Shown in pieces: positions 45,105-60,338 of a DNA stretch of 64,000 bases (positions are counted from its first letter, which is position 1; each line of letters begins with the position of its first letter). Position numbers and translations under genes: made by a program. The notes beneath the pieces were generated by a model, which saw only the letters and a list, made by a program, of their open reading frames with translations, was not told the origin of the DNA and did no database searches. The DNA comes from Zingiber officinale (Eukaryota; Streptophyta; Magnoliopsida; Zingiberales; Zingiberaceae), in the NCBI RefSeq assembly GCF_018446385.1, contig NC_056000.1:48888722-48952721 (forward strand), given 5' to 3'.

Positions 45105-47936
45105 ATGACGGCGATTGCGCTGAAGTCTTTGCCCCTGGGGTTTCGGTTCCACCCCAAGGACGAGGAGCTCGTGAACCACTACCTCAAGAACAAGATGACA
45201 GGCAGGATCAAGTCCGAGGTGGAGGTCATCCCAGAGATTGATGTCTGCAAGTGCGAGCCGTGGGAACTTCCTGGTACTCCAATTTTGTAGTATTCGTGTT
45301 TGGGAGTGCATTTGTTTGATAGAAATGCGATTTGATGTGTTTTTTTGGTTGATTTTGGTGGGTGGCGTAGAAAAATCCTTGATCAAGTCGGAGGATCCTG
45401 AATGGTTCTTCTTTGCGCCGAAGGATCGGAAGTATCCGAGTGGTCACAGGTCCAACCGCGCGACCAAGCACGGATACTGGAAGGCTACTGGGAGGGACCG
45501 AGTGATACGGTCTTCTGGGGGAAAGGGTTCGGTCATCGGCATGAAAAAGACGCTGGTTTTCCACAAAGGACGAGCTCCCAAGGGCGTCCGGACTTACTGG
45601 ATTATGCATGAGTACCGCACCACCGAGCCGGAATTTGAGTCTGGTGATAAGGTATGCTGGTGCTCTGCCATTTTCATTCTTGTCCTTGTTTCTTCCGCTC
45701 CTATTTAAATTGCAGCAAATTATCTGAAGTAATTCTTGTTCTGATATAGTGATATTAGCTATGAAATGGAGGTAAACTTGTTGCAACTTGCAAGTGGTTA
45801 ATCTCCATTTTGACCATGAATATCTGTTCTACGATAGTTGGACTTTCTATTTTGAATTCCTTCAGTTTTTTTTTGTTGCTAACATTGTTTTTTCTCCCTT
45901 CATATGTTAAGTGTATAATGTTCTTTTTGACAGGGTAGTTATGTTCTTTATCGCTTATTTAACAAAAAGCCTGAGGACAAAAGTCCCAGCTCCAACACTG
46001 AAGACATGGAGATCCATGATTTTTCTCCTGATGGAATGCAGAACGGTAAAGATGGTGTAGAGGTAATTGAAATTCATTCAAACCATGAATCTCCATCGTC
46101 TGACTTGCAAGAAGAGCCAATATCAGATCCCGGTTCAGTTCAAAAGCAGCTTGCTGGCATTGAGATGTGGTTGGCTGACAAAGGTGACTGTTCTACTAGG
46201 GCTCCTGTAAGACCAGAGACAGGTCATTATAATATGATTTTGCCTGAGGAAGAGATTAAATTGGGAGGAAAGGTGAGGCTGAATTGCCTATACAAGATTT
46301 TCTCTTTCCTTGTTTTACTTTGTTTGTTTTGATGTGAACACAAATTGCAGGCTGACGCTCTCCAAAATGTTTTCTCCGGACTTTGTGATGGTGTGAATGA
46401 ACAAATAGGTCATGGTTTTTCCAATTTCAGTTCTCCAATGCTGCAATTCTCAGAAAATCCTTCCATCAGTGACATGAACCAGGAATTCCATATAGGATCC
46501 AATCTATTTGATAACGATGACTACCTGGATGCATTCTTGAGCTCAGTACTCGAGTCAGATGATCGTTCTTCTGCTGCATGTATCTTTCCCAAAGACTCAC
46601 ACACTGACTGTTTAGTGAAAGATTCAGCATCTTGCAAGGATAGTGGATCAAACAGTGAAATAGAGATTGAACCATATTTAACTCAGGTAGCATTCATTAT
46701 AGTTCAATCAATTACTAAGAACAAATTGTGTGTGAGCTTTCTCATTTGTTTTTTCCCCCTACAATTTAGGGCGCTACTTCTCAGTGGTTTCATGGGTCAT
46801 CTCTTGGGCCAAATGATGTATTGCCAATGGATGGTTCTTCTGAATATCCTGAATCAACAACTCAGTTGAGCACCCTTTATGAAACTAATCTGCTTCTTTA
46901 TGACACTACTGGACCAGATGTGTATTCAGTTGACACCAGTGCAGAATCCTTGGACGATCTGTTCAATAACATTGAGGACTCCAATAATCTGAGTAAATTA
47001 TCTGGTACTATAGAAGATGTTGAGATGCCTGGAATTAAGATCAGGAGTCGTCTGCCACCTCATCCTGAACCAAACTCGAGCAATTCATCCATAAAGCAGG
47101 GCATAGCAGGAAGAAGGCTCTGTCTGCAAGCTTCCATCAGGAATGCACAACCTACTAGTGTCGATGATGCTGAAAGTAAAATTAGAATTGTTGATGATGA
47201 AGATAAGAAATCAACTCCAAAAGCAACACAAACTTTGTGTGGTAGCATTGACGAATCTTCTTCTGATAAGAGTATAACAGATAAATTTGATGAGAGTTTT
47301 GAGACTGGAATCAAGGTAAGAGCTCGACAAGTTGAACATTCTCCAAACCCAATTCCTCCACCGGATAAGGTTTCAAGATGGAAGTTCGAGCTGCAATCAG
47401 CTTCTGACAGTGAATCACATAGAGATAACAATAAAGAGGAAGTGGAAAATATAGAGGCGAGAAATTTTATTCATTTATCGTTATATTATTTTGAGCTTAT
47501 CATATTGAATGATGTTTTTCCCCCACTTTTTGCAGCAACATGCTGGAGAGCATTTGGTTGATAAAATATCTGAAGCCAAGGAGAATGCTTTGCCTACTTT
47601 TCTCCAGGATCTTTCTATTCACGGTAAAGAATTATCATTCTTTCTGTTAAGTTTGCTTAATCAGTAGGGCATAGGCTCCACTGACTGGCTGTTTTTTTAC
47701 TGGTAGATGCAGATGAAACAGCTAGTTCTTCAAGCAACTACCAACAACCTGAACCTATGCTGAGGTTTAGGAAAAAATCACCAAATGAAGTTGGCAAGTC
47801 AGTAAAGCAGTCTTCAAGCTCAATGCCTTCGACCAGACATTCAGCCGTTGCTCATGCAATTTATCTGGTTCTCTCAGTGGTGGTCTTGCTACTTGGTTTG
47901 CAGATTTATAGGTTAATGAACTTCACTGTTGAGTAG
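45105..47936 (+). CDS. Membrane-tethered NAC transcription factor (NTL type)
   Basis: Seven exons: 45105-45273, 45371-45651, 45934-46272, 46351-46686, 46770-47456, 47536-47623 and 47707-47936; 2,130 nt, 709 aa. The NAC domain covers about residues 8-160 ([71 protein letters not shown]). The middle is acidic and variable, with two GIK(I/V)R(S/A)R motifs. The C-terminus is one hydrophobic segment ([18 protein letters not shown]) a few residues from the end. Proteins of this type are held in a membrane and cut free under stress so that the NAC part enters the nucleus. Intron 5 has a GC donor (GAG|GCGAGA) in my model; a canonical donor (AAG|GTAAGA) at 47315 also keeps the frame and would drop 47 residues. 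Position and length of the tether argue against an ordinary soluble NAC. Confidence 0.93.
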
Positions 47937-48474
47937 CTATTTAGTAGCTCTATGTTATTTTCCCTTTTTTGTTGTGATGATACATGAGGTTTGCAAACTA
48001 GCTTTATTTCTCTCTTTATTGTTCTTTTTATTTTTGTTGGCTAAATCATGTTTACCCTTCAATGGCATGTAATTTTGTATCTTCTATTTTGTAAAATATA
48101 TGTTTTTTATTGTCTCCTCATACTAATGTTCTCATATGTCATTCGGTTTAATATAAAATAATTATATAAGGTAAAAGATTAAATACACTTTAAAAGATTT
48201 AAATTATTTAATATACAAGTTATTAATAGTTTTAATGTAAATTATTTTAATAATTTAAATTAGATAACTCCAAAGTTGTATTGACATAGATCATTCTGCA
48301 AATGAAAATAAAAATTTGTTTTCATGAGGTCATTAAAAGATACAAACTATTTCATCAGAAACTATCTAAAATTCAATTACAGAAACATTGACTATTATAT
48401 AAGATGAGGTTATGGAGATGGCGAATCAACTATTCCACATGAATACTAATACTAATGAGGTTTCCACTAGTGAA
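47937..48474. other. Convergent 3' ends of NAC and FTSH2
   Basis: 538 bp between the two stop codons. It holds the 3' UTRs of both genes; the middle is AT-rich. Confidence 0.7.
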
Positions 48475-51673
<3,199 letters not shown>

Positions 51674-52699
51674 CTAAATTTACTACAAATCTGGTATGCA
51701 ACTACTTTGTTGTGTCAAGATTTCAACTAAGCTAAACATCAATATATATGAATCTTACAGTCAAAATATATACAGATATATTTCATACAATTATATAACT
51801 CTGGTTGATCAATTCTCCAATGCGTATAGACCATATTTTGCGGGATACATATATAATGCTCTAAGATGTATCAAACTCTAAACCTTATTCACCAAGAGTT
51901 TCTCAACTCATCAGGTCTGACTAGTCTAACCAACACACATTCATGGTAACAACATCACATCATAGAAGTTATTATTTCTTAAAAGAATATATTTTGAATA
52001 TCGAAGATACTGATCTTTCAGTTCTGTTTTTGATCAACTATGGCCATGGTTTAGCTAATATGGATTGTAGGGTATACAAAATCACTTTACCTGACTAATC
52101 CAGTCTGGCCTCAAACAGATCTGAAGCACCGCACTAACAGTAAATATGTTAGATGTCTTGGTGTAGTCACTGATCACATTAGTTAAAAAGATACAAGCTT
52201 ACTAAAATACCCAACGGAGAACATAATTCTGCCAAATTGTGAACTTTCCCTTATATTCTGCCTCGAGTTGAACTAAATCCTAAAGTTAGCTAACCCCTAA
52301 CAAATTCTCAACACTAGTCCCACCTTTTCTTTTTCTCCCAACTTAATGTTATTTGCGCAATACGATCAAAGTAGAACTAAATCAGTAAAAGAAAAGGCAT
52401 TAGCCTAAGAAATGCGGGTGATGGTCAACATACATATTTGCAAGGAATTTTTCTTAGTTTTTCAGTGAAGCATCAAATCTCTGTACATTTAAGGCCTATA
52501 TCTATCAAACCTATTTCCCTTTCCTTTCCTAACTACAACATGAAAAAAAAAGAACACACTGTTGGTGCAACATCCCTCAGGTCAAGGTTGACCTGGGTGA
52601 CCAAGCTGAGTCTTGGTTTGAGTTTAGATGTTTGACAATAAGAAATTGATTGAAGAAGAGTCAAGTAGGTCAAGGTTGACCGGATACTTGACAGGGAAG

Positions 52700-53000
52700 T
52701 CCTGGTGAGTGAAGCCAGGCAGAAGGAAAACCCTAGTGAGTGAAGCTAGGTGAAAGTCCTGGTGAGTGAAGCTAGGTGAAAGTCCTGGTGAGTGAAACCA
52801 GGTGAAAACCCTGGTGAGTGAAGCTAGGTGAAAGTCCTGGTGAGTGAAGCCAGGCAGAAGGAAAACCCTAGTGAGTGAAGCTAGGTGAAAGTCCTGGTGA
52901 GTGAAGCCAGGTGAAAGCCCTAGTGAGTGAAGCTAGGCAGATGGAAAACCCTAGTGAGTGAAGCTAGGTGAAAGTCCTGGTGAGTGAAGCCAGGCAAGGG
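52700..53000 (+). repeat. Array of 11 hairpins with a constant tgagtgaag loop
   Basis: Each unit is a 5-bp stem around tgagtgaag (once tgagtgaaa). Stems are CCTAG/CTAGG or CCTGG/CCAGG. Two units are CCTGG/CTAGG, which still pair in plus-strand RNA through one G-U pair. Spacers are gtgaaag or caga-ggaaaa. Degraded copies lie at 58497-58830. Confidence 0.88.
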
Positions 53001-53004
53001 AAAA

Positions 53005-53293
53005 TCCAGATGGATCAAGGATGATCGGACATCTGGTGTTGGGAAGTCCAAGTAGGTCAAAGGATTGACTGGATACTTGGCACGAGGAAATACAGATAGG
53101 TCAAAGGGATTGACCAGACATCTGATGGAAGTCCAAGTAGGTCAAGGGAGTGACCAGATACTTGGCATGAATAGAAAAGTCTAAGTGGGTCAAAGGGATT
53201 GACCAGACACTTGGTGGGAAGTCCTAGCAGGTCAAAGGAGTGACCAGATGCTAGGCATGATGTACCAACAGGTCAAGGTTGACCGGATGTTGG
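53005..53293 (+). repeat. Seven hairpins with GGTCAA...TTGACC-type core and variable arms
   Basis: Arms in order: CCAGAT/ATCTGG, CCAAGT/ACTTGG, CAGAT/ATCTG, CCAAGT/ACTTGG, CTAAGT/ACTTGG (one U-G pair), CCTAGC/GCTAGG and CCAACA/TGTTGG. An eighth unit at 52659-52695 has GTCAAGT/ACTTGAC. The core (aggtcaaaggattgacc and similar) is conserved and partly self-complementary. Confidence 0.88.
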
Positions 53294-53336
53294 TTTGAGA
53301 GGCTTGGAACTTGGTTTTGGGCAAAAACCAAGTGTT

Positions 53337-53615
53337 GGATCGATCAGTGGATCGATCCAGGAGCTGGATCGATCAGTGGATCGATCCAGGCTTCTCCTAA
53401 GCGAACAGAGAGCCTCTGGATCGATCCGTGGATCGATCCAGATGTTCCAATCGATCAGTGGATCGATTGGGACGCGGCTGCTTCGCGCAATAAGCGCTGG
53501 ATCGATCCGTGGATCGATCCAGGCGTTTTTCCAGAGCACAGAGGCGCTCTGGATCGATTCGTGGATCGATCCAAAGCCTCCCCGATCGATTGGGAATATT
53601 CGAATCGATCGAGAT
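53337..53615. repeat. GATCGATC palindrome array
   Basis: Seven or so palindromes such as GGATCGATC-agtg-GATCGATCC and CCAATCGATC-agtg-GATCGATTGG; the outer pairs change together. More are inside the element at 57343-57480 and in the right LTR at about 59150-59400. They give rise to spurious frames of repeated D-R-S and G-S-I residues on both strands. Confidence 0.88.
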
Positions 53616-54144
53616 CCGACCGTTGGCATCGATAAAGGCCGCAGGCGTTCATTTCCTTCGGCATCTCTTCACTGTTTCATCTCAGATCTTCGCCAGCTCC
53701 TCCACAGCACTCTCAAAGCTCGTGATCGCCAGTTCTTGAAGGTTCTTGGAAGCTCTCCGAGTCAAGAGGCGGATCAAAGGCAAGAAGAGAAGCTAGGGTT
53801 AGGGTTTTCTGCATTCATTGTAAGCTTTGTGCTTGTATTTTGTTTCCCTTTCCTTCTTCTTGTACCGAGAGTCTTGTAGGGCTTCTCCGCCCTCGGTAGT
53901 TACCGAAAAGGAGTGTTTCATAGTGGAGGGTGCGTGCGTGGTGTGGATCCTTGGATTAGTCACCTCCTTTGGAGGTGGATACCAAGTAAAATCCTAGTGT
54001 TAGCGTGGGTGTATTTGTTTCTGTATTTTCCGCTGCATATTCTTGAAGAAACAATCAACGCCAAGCAACGCCGAGCAACGCCAAGCACCGAGCGAACGCG
54101 ACGAGCTATTCACCCCCCCTCTAGCTACTTTTGGTCCTAACAAG

Positions 54145-54156
54145 TGGTATCAGAGC
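54145..54156 (+). other. Primer-binding site (initiator tRNA-Met)
   Basis: TGGTATCAGAGC, two bases after the LTR, a perfect match to the complement of the initiator tRNA-Met 3' end. Confidence 0.95.
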
Positions 54157-54274
54157 AAGGCCGCTCTTCACCGGAATCATCGCCGGAAGGGTCAAGCATA
54201 ACAAGAAAAGCTAGAGGGGTGAAGAAGTTGGAGCAAATTCTTCAAGTTCAAGATTTTATCAAGCTCAACTTCAA

Positions 54275-56045
54275 GATGCAATTCCAAGATGGACTTGGAT
54301 TTGACACAAGGGTGGCTCCACCATATTCATCTACAAGCTTCGATTCTTGGAAATCAAGAATCGAAATTTTTTTTATGATGGAGATAGAGCAATGGTTTGC
54401 TCTCATGGAAGGTTTTGAAGCTCCCACAAATTCCAAGGCAAAGTACTCAAAAGAGCAAGTGGAGCGAGACCAAATCAAGATGTGAGGCCAATGACAAGTG
54501 ACCAAGCTTTTGGTCAATTTATTGCCAAGAAATCTTGGAACAAATTGGAGAGTTTGAAGATGCCAAGGAGCTTTGGAGCAAATTGGCAAGAATTCATGAG
54601 ATCCCCTCCACTGTACCAAATCAAGGAGAATCCAAAGAGGGCGACTCATTGGATCAAGACCAAGAGGAGGACTCCGAGGTTGAGAGATGCTCAACCTCCG
54701 AAGAAGAAGTTCAAGAAGAAGCTTCATCTTCAAGGGAATGCAACGAAGGGAACAAGGAGGGAGCATACTCCTTGTTTCATATTCAAGATGATGAAGCCTC
54801 CACCTCTAGGATTGAGGGGGAGCAATCCTTGGTGACACCGGATCAAGAAGAAGGAGAAGCTTCTACATCCGGGTCAAGAGATGAAGAGATTGAAGAAGCT
54901 TCTACCTCCACGAGTCAAGAAAAATCAAATGGAGGAGAATCAAGATCGGATCAAGAGGAAGCTTCTACCTCCGGATCCAAAGGGAAAGATGCCACCCCTA
55001 CAAGCAAAGGTATAAATATTTCAATTAAAAATAAAAATCATATTATATGCTTTGAGTGTAGGGAACATGGGCACTACAAGAGCAAGTGCCCTAAATTGGC
55101 CAAGAAGAAGGGCCAAGTGGCACAAAAGGGCAAGGCGAAGATCATCCCCAACACAAAGAAGAGCAAGGAGCATATTATATGCTTCTCTTGCAATCAAAAG
55201 GGGCATTACCGAAGTCAATGCCCCAAGGGGAAGAAGATGGTCAAGACTCAAGGAGGCATTCGTCAAGGGGGAGCCTCCAAGGTAAAGAAGAAGGTAACAT
55301 TTATTGAGCCTACCCCTTTACATTATGGTAAAAAGCATGATAGTTCTAATTTATATCATTTTAATGCTATTTACCATGAAAATAGAAAGCATGATAGCGT
55401 TAAAGAAAAACATATAGCTTTTCATGCTAAAACCACTACACCTAAGGCTAGGAATGTAGGTAAAAGTCTAGGCAAGAACTCTAAGGATTTTAGATACAAG
55501 CCCAAGAACAAATATGCTCATGAATCAAATGAAAAATCTAAAACTAAGGACTTAGTGATAGAAAATCAAGTCTTGAGGTCAAGGCTTGATAAAATGGAAA
55601 GGACCCTAAAAAGGATGGAAAATATCCTAAAAGGGCAAATGAGCATAGCCTAGGTCTAGGAGCACAAAGGTCATCTAATGGCCATAGAGGTTTGGGATAC
55701 AAACCAAAGGCTAAGAAGGATGTGCCCTCTTACCATAGAGTTCCATATAGTTATGGAACAAACCCTAGGTCTAGTGGTCAAGCCAAGAATACTAGGGAAG
55801 TCATCCCTAAGAGTATTTTTGCAATAAATGTGACTAAGACTTCTAAGAAGTCTAAGAAAGTCACAAAGAAGGTTACAAGGGAAGCTATCCCTAGAGTTGA
55901 CCTAGAAAATGTGACCAAGGCTTCTAAGAAGCCCAACAAGGTCACTAGGAAGGTATGTAGGGAAGTTATCCCTAGTGAGTACCTAGAGCATCCAAGGAGC
56001 ACCAATAGGTGTTGGGTTCCTAGGAGCATCTTCTCTACCCCATAG
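54275..56045 (+). pseudogene. Gag with two CCHC zinc knuckles, frameshifted
   Basis: Starts MQFQDGLGFD and reads to a TGA near 54485. The sequence continues in another frame from about 54535 (EFEDAKELWSKLARIHE) to 55653, then returns to the first frame at 55692-56045. Zinc knuckles are CFECREHGHYKSKC and CFSCNQKGHYRSQC. A long acidic, serine-rich spacer precedes them, and a coil (ENQVLRSRLDKMERTLKRME) and basic region follow. The tail ends NRCWVPRSIFSTP, like the minus-strand element. In autonomous Copia elements the protease would follow about here; nothing of it remains. Confidence 0.87.
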
Positions 56046-58374
56046 ATGGGTTAGAGAGTGTCAACTCCGATTAGAAGGGTAGTTAACCCAACTTTGAGGA
56101 AATTGACACTCAAGGAGCATTTTCAAGGTTTTAGTTAACCTTATTATTGATTACTCCTTGAAAGAGTAAAATGTGTCTAATGGTGAAAAATTGATTTTAT
56201 CTTAAAATGGCACAAATTGGGAAAACCTTGAGAAATACCAAGTTGGGATTTTGGTATTCTCTTGGAAATTTAAGGCAATCCGGGCCTTGATTTATGTAAT
56301 CACTCTTGAGGAAAAATGGAATATGCCAACATTTGAGGACATGTTTATTTTCAATTGGCATACATTAAATCAAGGAAATTAGAAATGCCAATTTAGGCTT
56401 TGGCATTCTCTTGTAGCACTTTCGGGCAATCTAGGTTTAAGGTGTAAGTTTAGCTAAGACTTTAAGGATACTTAGATAGTTAATCTAGGTATATTTTATT
56501 TATGCTAAATCTTGCCATGATTGTTTGCCCATCATATGCCATGACATCATGTCTAGTTTTACATTCATGTTTTATTATGAAAAATCCAAAAATACCATGT
56601 CATGACATTCATACATCATGTAGTAATAGGATATTTTCTTTTGAAAATTATTTTCTTTTGATGTATGCCATAACATAATCATGCATTAAGTTTAATTCCT
56701 TGTAATTAAGGACAAATGGCATTTAACGACACTTATTGACAAGTGACATCCTAGGTGGATGTCTAATATTTCTAAAATGCCTAGATAAATATGCATGATC
56801 CCTAGATTAGGGCAAAACCAAAATCTACATCTCACAAAGACTATAAGGTGACTTGTATGTGTTTTAGTCCATAATAGATACAAGTGAGATGTTAGGATGA
56901 TGAACAAAACTCAACATGTTGATTTAGTGCATTTTTTTGAGTTTTTAGGTTCATCAAAACACATAGTTATGTGTTTTCCCATCATTGGGAAAGCTAATGT
57001 ACAAGTCATGTGCATTATGCCCAAGGAACATGATGGGATATTGGTTTTGAAAATGTTTTTAAAATGTTTTTGGAAAACTTTGGTGAAGGCTATCTTTTGA
57101 TAGTAATCACCATTGAATAGTTAGACACAAACCTGAAGAAAAACACTAACGTTTTTGCAAGTTTTCAAGTTTGTGTCAATCTTTGAAAATATGATGTATT
57201 TTCATAGAAAGCTATTTTTCCATGATTAAGTATGCCCTAAATAATGTCTACACGAAATTTCATGATTTTTTGATTTTTGTAGAATTTTCTAGGGGTTTCT
57301 GAAGTTGACTGAAATGGAATTTCAGCAACTATCAGAGCTCCGATCGATCCATGGATCGATTGGAGTGCCGAATCGATCCGTGGATCGATTCAAAGTCTCC
57401 CGCGAGCAGAAGCTCGCTGGATCGATCAGCCGATCGATCCAGGTAGTCTGAATCGATCAGTGGATCGATTCAGAAAGGTTCAATCGATTGGAACCCAACT
57501 CCAATCGATCCAAGCTGCTGATTTTGGCTGGGAAGGCCTGATTTCAGCTTCTTTGAACCTCTTTGAGTCTAGGTAACCATTCCAAACCCTTAAAATACAT
57601 TTGTATACATACAAAGGGTGTTTTCATGTGAAAACAAGGATGGATTGGTTAAGGAAGGCTTCATTGAAGTTTAGGTTGAGGTTTGTTTCAAATTTTGAGT
57701 ATTTGAACCTCAAAACTTCTAAATTTGGGTTTCCTAAAGGTTTAGGGATTCCAAGTCATTGTTGGTGCAATGACAGAAGTTACCACCATGTCTTTAGGGG
57801 GAGGGACTCTTTAAAGACATGAAAAATTTATTTTTCATGAACCTTGGAAGGTGGTTAACCTTCTTTAAAGAAAATGCTCATGTATGAGCTTTTGAACTTG
57901 AAATGGGGAGTGGATATCCTCATTATTTCAAGTGGGAACTCAAGTGGTTAGAAAATGCTCAAGGTTGGGTATTTGTCTACATTGAGGGAGAAGTTAAGGA
58001 TAAATGAAGGGTATGGGACCTTCATTATCGTGTTGATCACAACGAGCGATGTTGTGAACAACGTTGAGCAACTCTTCAGGGGGAGAATCGTCAACAAATG
58101 GATTTGTTGATGTGTACCCAAAATTGGGGTATGGGTTGATGTGTGCCCAAAGATGAGTTGATGTGTGCCAATAGGGGGAGAATGAAAGGACCTGTGATTG
58201 GGTGTAAGTTAGGCTTTCATTACCTAGAGGGAGTGTGCCCTCTTAGGGGGAGAATGAAGAGCTTAATTTATGTGTTCATTACCTAGTGGCATGAAGATTG
58301 AGGCTATAGGATTAGCCTAACTTACATGTGGTATTGTAAGTGTTATTGTGGTATTGTCGAACATCAAAGGGAGA
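56046..58374. other. Non-coding interior of the plus-strand gag-only element
   Basis: AT-rich, with catgacatcatg-type words shared with the minus-strand element. It contains a GATCGATC palindrome block at 57343-57480 and ends in a purine tract (catcaaagggagat) next to the 3' LTR. No pol remnant is seen. Confidence 0.75.
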
Positions 58375-59939
58375 TTGTTGGTGCACATCCCTCGGTTGAC
58401 CTGGTGACCAAGTCGAGTCTTGGTTTGAGTTTAGATGTTTGACAATAAGAAATTGATTGAAGAAGAGTCAGTAGGTCGAGGTTTAGGCAAAGGAAGTCTG
58501 GTGAGTGAAGCCAGGCTGAAGGAAAACCCTAGTGAGTGAAGCTGGGTGAAAGTCACGTGAGTGAAGCTAGGTGAAAGTCCCGTGAGTGAAACCGGTGAAA
58601 CCCTAGTGGTGAAGCTGGTGAAAGTCACAGTGAGTGAAACCGGTGAAACCCTAGTGAGTGAAGCTGGGTGAAAGTCCCGGTGAGTGCAGGCGGAAGGAAA
58701 ACCCTAGTGAGTGAAGCTAGGTGAAAGTCCAGTGAGTGAAGCCGGTGAAAGCCCTAGTGAGTGAAGCTAGGCGGATGGAAAACCCTAGTGAGTGAAGCTG
58801 GTGAAAGTCCCGTGAGTGAAGCCGGAAAATCCGGATGGATCGAGGATGATCGGACATCCGGTGTTGGGAAGTCCAAGTAGGTCAAAGGATTGATTGGATA
58901 CTTGGCACGAGGAAATCTGATGAAGGTCGAAGGATCAGGACTCCGATGGAAGTCCAAGTAGGTCGAGGGTGACCGGATACTTGGCATGAATAGAAAAGTC
59001 TAAGTGGGTCAAAGGATTGACCGGACACTTGGTGGGAAGTCTAGCAGTCAAGGGTGACGGATGCTAGGCATGATGTACCAGCAGTCGAGGTTGACCGGAT
59101 GTTGGTTCGAGAGGCTTGGAACTTGGTTTTGGGCAAAACCAAGTGTTGGATCGATCGGTGGATCGATCCAGAGCCGGATCGATCGGTGGATCGATCCGAG
59201 CTAGCGAACAGAGAGCCTCCGGATCGATCCGTGGATCGATCCAGATGTTCAATCGATCGGTGGATCGATTGGGACGCTGCCGCTAATAAGCGCCGGATCG
59301 ATCCGTGGATCGATCCGGTGCGTGCACAGAGGCGCTCTGGATCGATCCGTGGATCGATCCAAAGCCTCCCCGATCGATTGGGAATATTCGAATCGATCGG
59401 GATCCGACCGTTGGCGTCGATAAAGGCCGCAGGCATTCATTTCCTTCGGCATCTCTTCTCCGATTCACTCCAGATCTTCGCCAGCTCCTCCACAACACTC
59501 TCAAAGCTCGTGATCGCCAGTTCTTGAAGGTTCTTGGAAGCTCTCCGAGTCAAGAGGCGGATCAAAGGCAAGAAGAGAAGCTAGGGTTAGGGTTTTCTGC
59601 ATTCATTGTAAGCTTTGTGCTTGTATTTTGTTTCCCTTTCCTTCTTCTTGTACCGAGAGTCTTGTAGGGCTTCTCCGCCCTCGGTAGTTACCGAAAAGGA
59701 GTGTTTCATAGTGGAGGGTGCGTGCGTGGTGTGGATCCTTGGATTAGTCACCTCCTTTGGAGGTGGATACCAAGTAAAATCCTAGTGTTAGCGTGGGTGT
59801 ATTTGTTTCTGTATTTTCCGCTGCATATTCTTGAAGAAACAATCAACGCCAAGCAACGCCGAGCAACGCCAAGCACCGAGCGAACGCGACGAGCTATTCC
59901 CCCCCCCCCCCCCCCCTCTAGCTACTTTTGGTCCTAACA
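58375..59939 (+). repeat. 3' LTR of the plus-strand gag-only element
   Basis: Same layout as the 5' LTR. The first 1.07 kb shows many one- to five-base deletions against the 5' LTR, while roughly the last 420 bp are almost identical. An 18-C run (59899-59916) replaces a seven-C run in the 5' LTR. Confidence 0.92.
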
Positions 59940-60338
59940 CACACCGCGAGCATATTGCAGAGGTCCAGAAACCAAACTGAGTTCCAGGCTTTTACTTCGG
60001 TAGGCATAAAAAAACCAACCTGGCATAGCTCTTCAAAACCTAATTACCACGTCATAAAAATATTCCCTTGAATGCAGATGATTTATCCGAAAACTTCACT
60101 CCAGAAAGTATCTATTCCACAACGAACAACAGCTAACTAAACAAGAGGAAAGATCCAAAATTGAACCTCCTGAACCAAGAAATACAAGGCTTATCGTCCA
60201 CTCGCACTGACTCCTTGTGAGAAAGGAGAAAAAAAAATATCAACAGCACAATCCATTCATCATCAGCGATACATCTCTCCCACCCTAAAAAACACATTTT
60301 TTGGGGAGGAAATGACATAAGTGAAAGAAAGATCTTAC

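Larger units (their letters stand above)
52560..54142 (+). repeat. 5' LTR of the plus-strand gag-only element
   Basis: 1,583 bp. It has a CAGGTCAA-gg-TTGACCTG dyad at the start, a CCTRG...CYAGG hairpin array (52700-53000), GGTCAA-core hairpins (52659-52695 and 53005-53293), GATCGATC palindromes (53337-53615), then about 520 bp of ordinary sequence to the end. Confidence 0.94.
52560..59939 (+). mobile_element. Gag-only (TR-GAG-like) Copia-type LTR retrotransposon, plus strand
   Basis: Long LTRs (52560-54142 and 58375-59939) with TGTTGG...CCTAACA ends and a perfect duplication CACAC (52555-59 and 59940-44). A canonical iMet PBS follows the left LTR and a purine tract precedes the right one. 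The 4.2-kb interior codes for gag only. It shares LTR start, gag motifs and hairpin-rich LTR design with the minus-strand element, but much of its LTR sequence is different, so it is a sister family. Confidence 0.94.

Noticed and set aside
53273-53635. Open frames on both strands rich in repeated D-R-S, G-S-I and W-I-D residues (also 59041-59667)
   Set aside because: They arise from the GATCGATC palindromes, which translate openly in several frames on both strands. No start context or similarity supports a protein.
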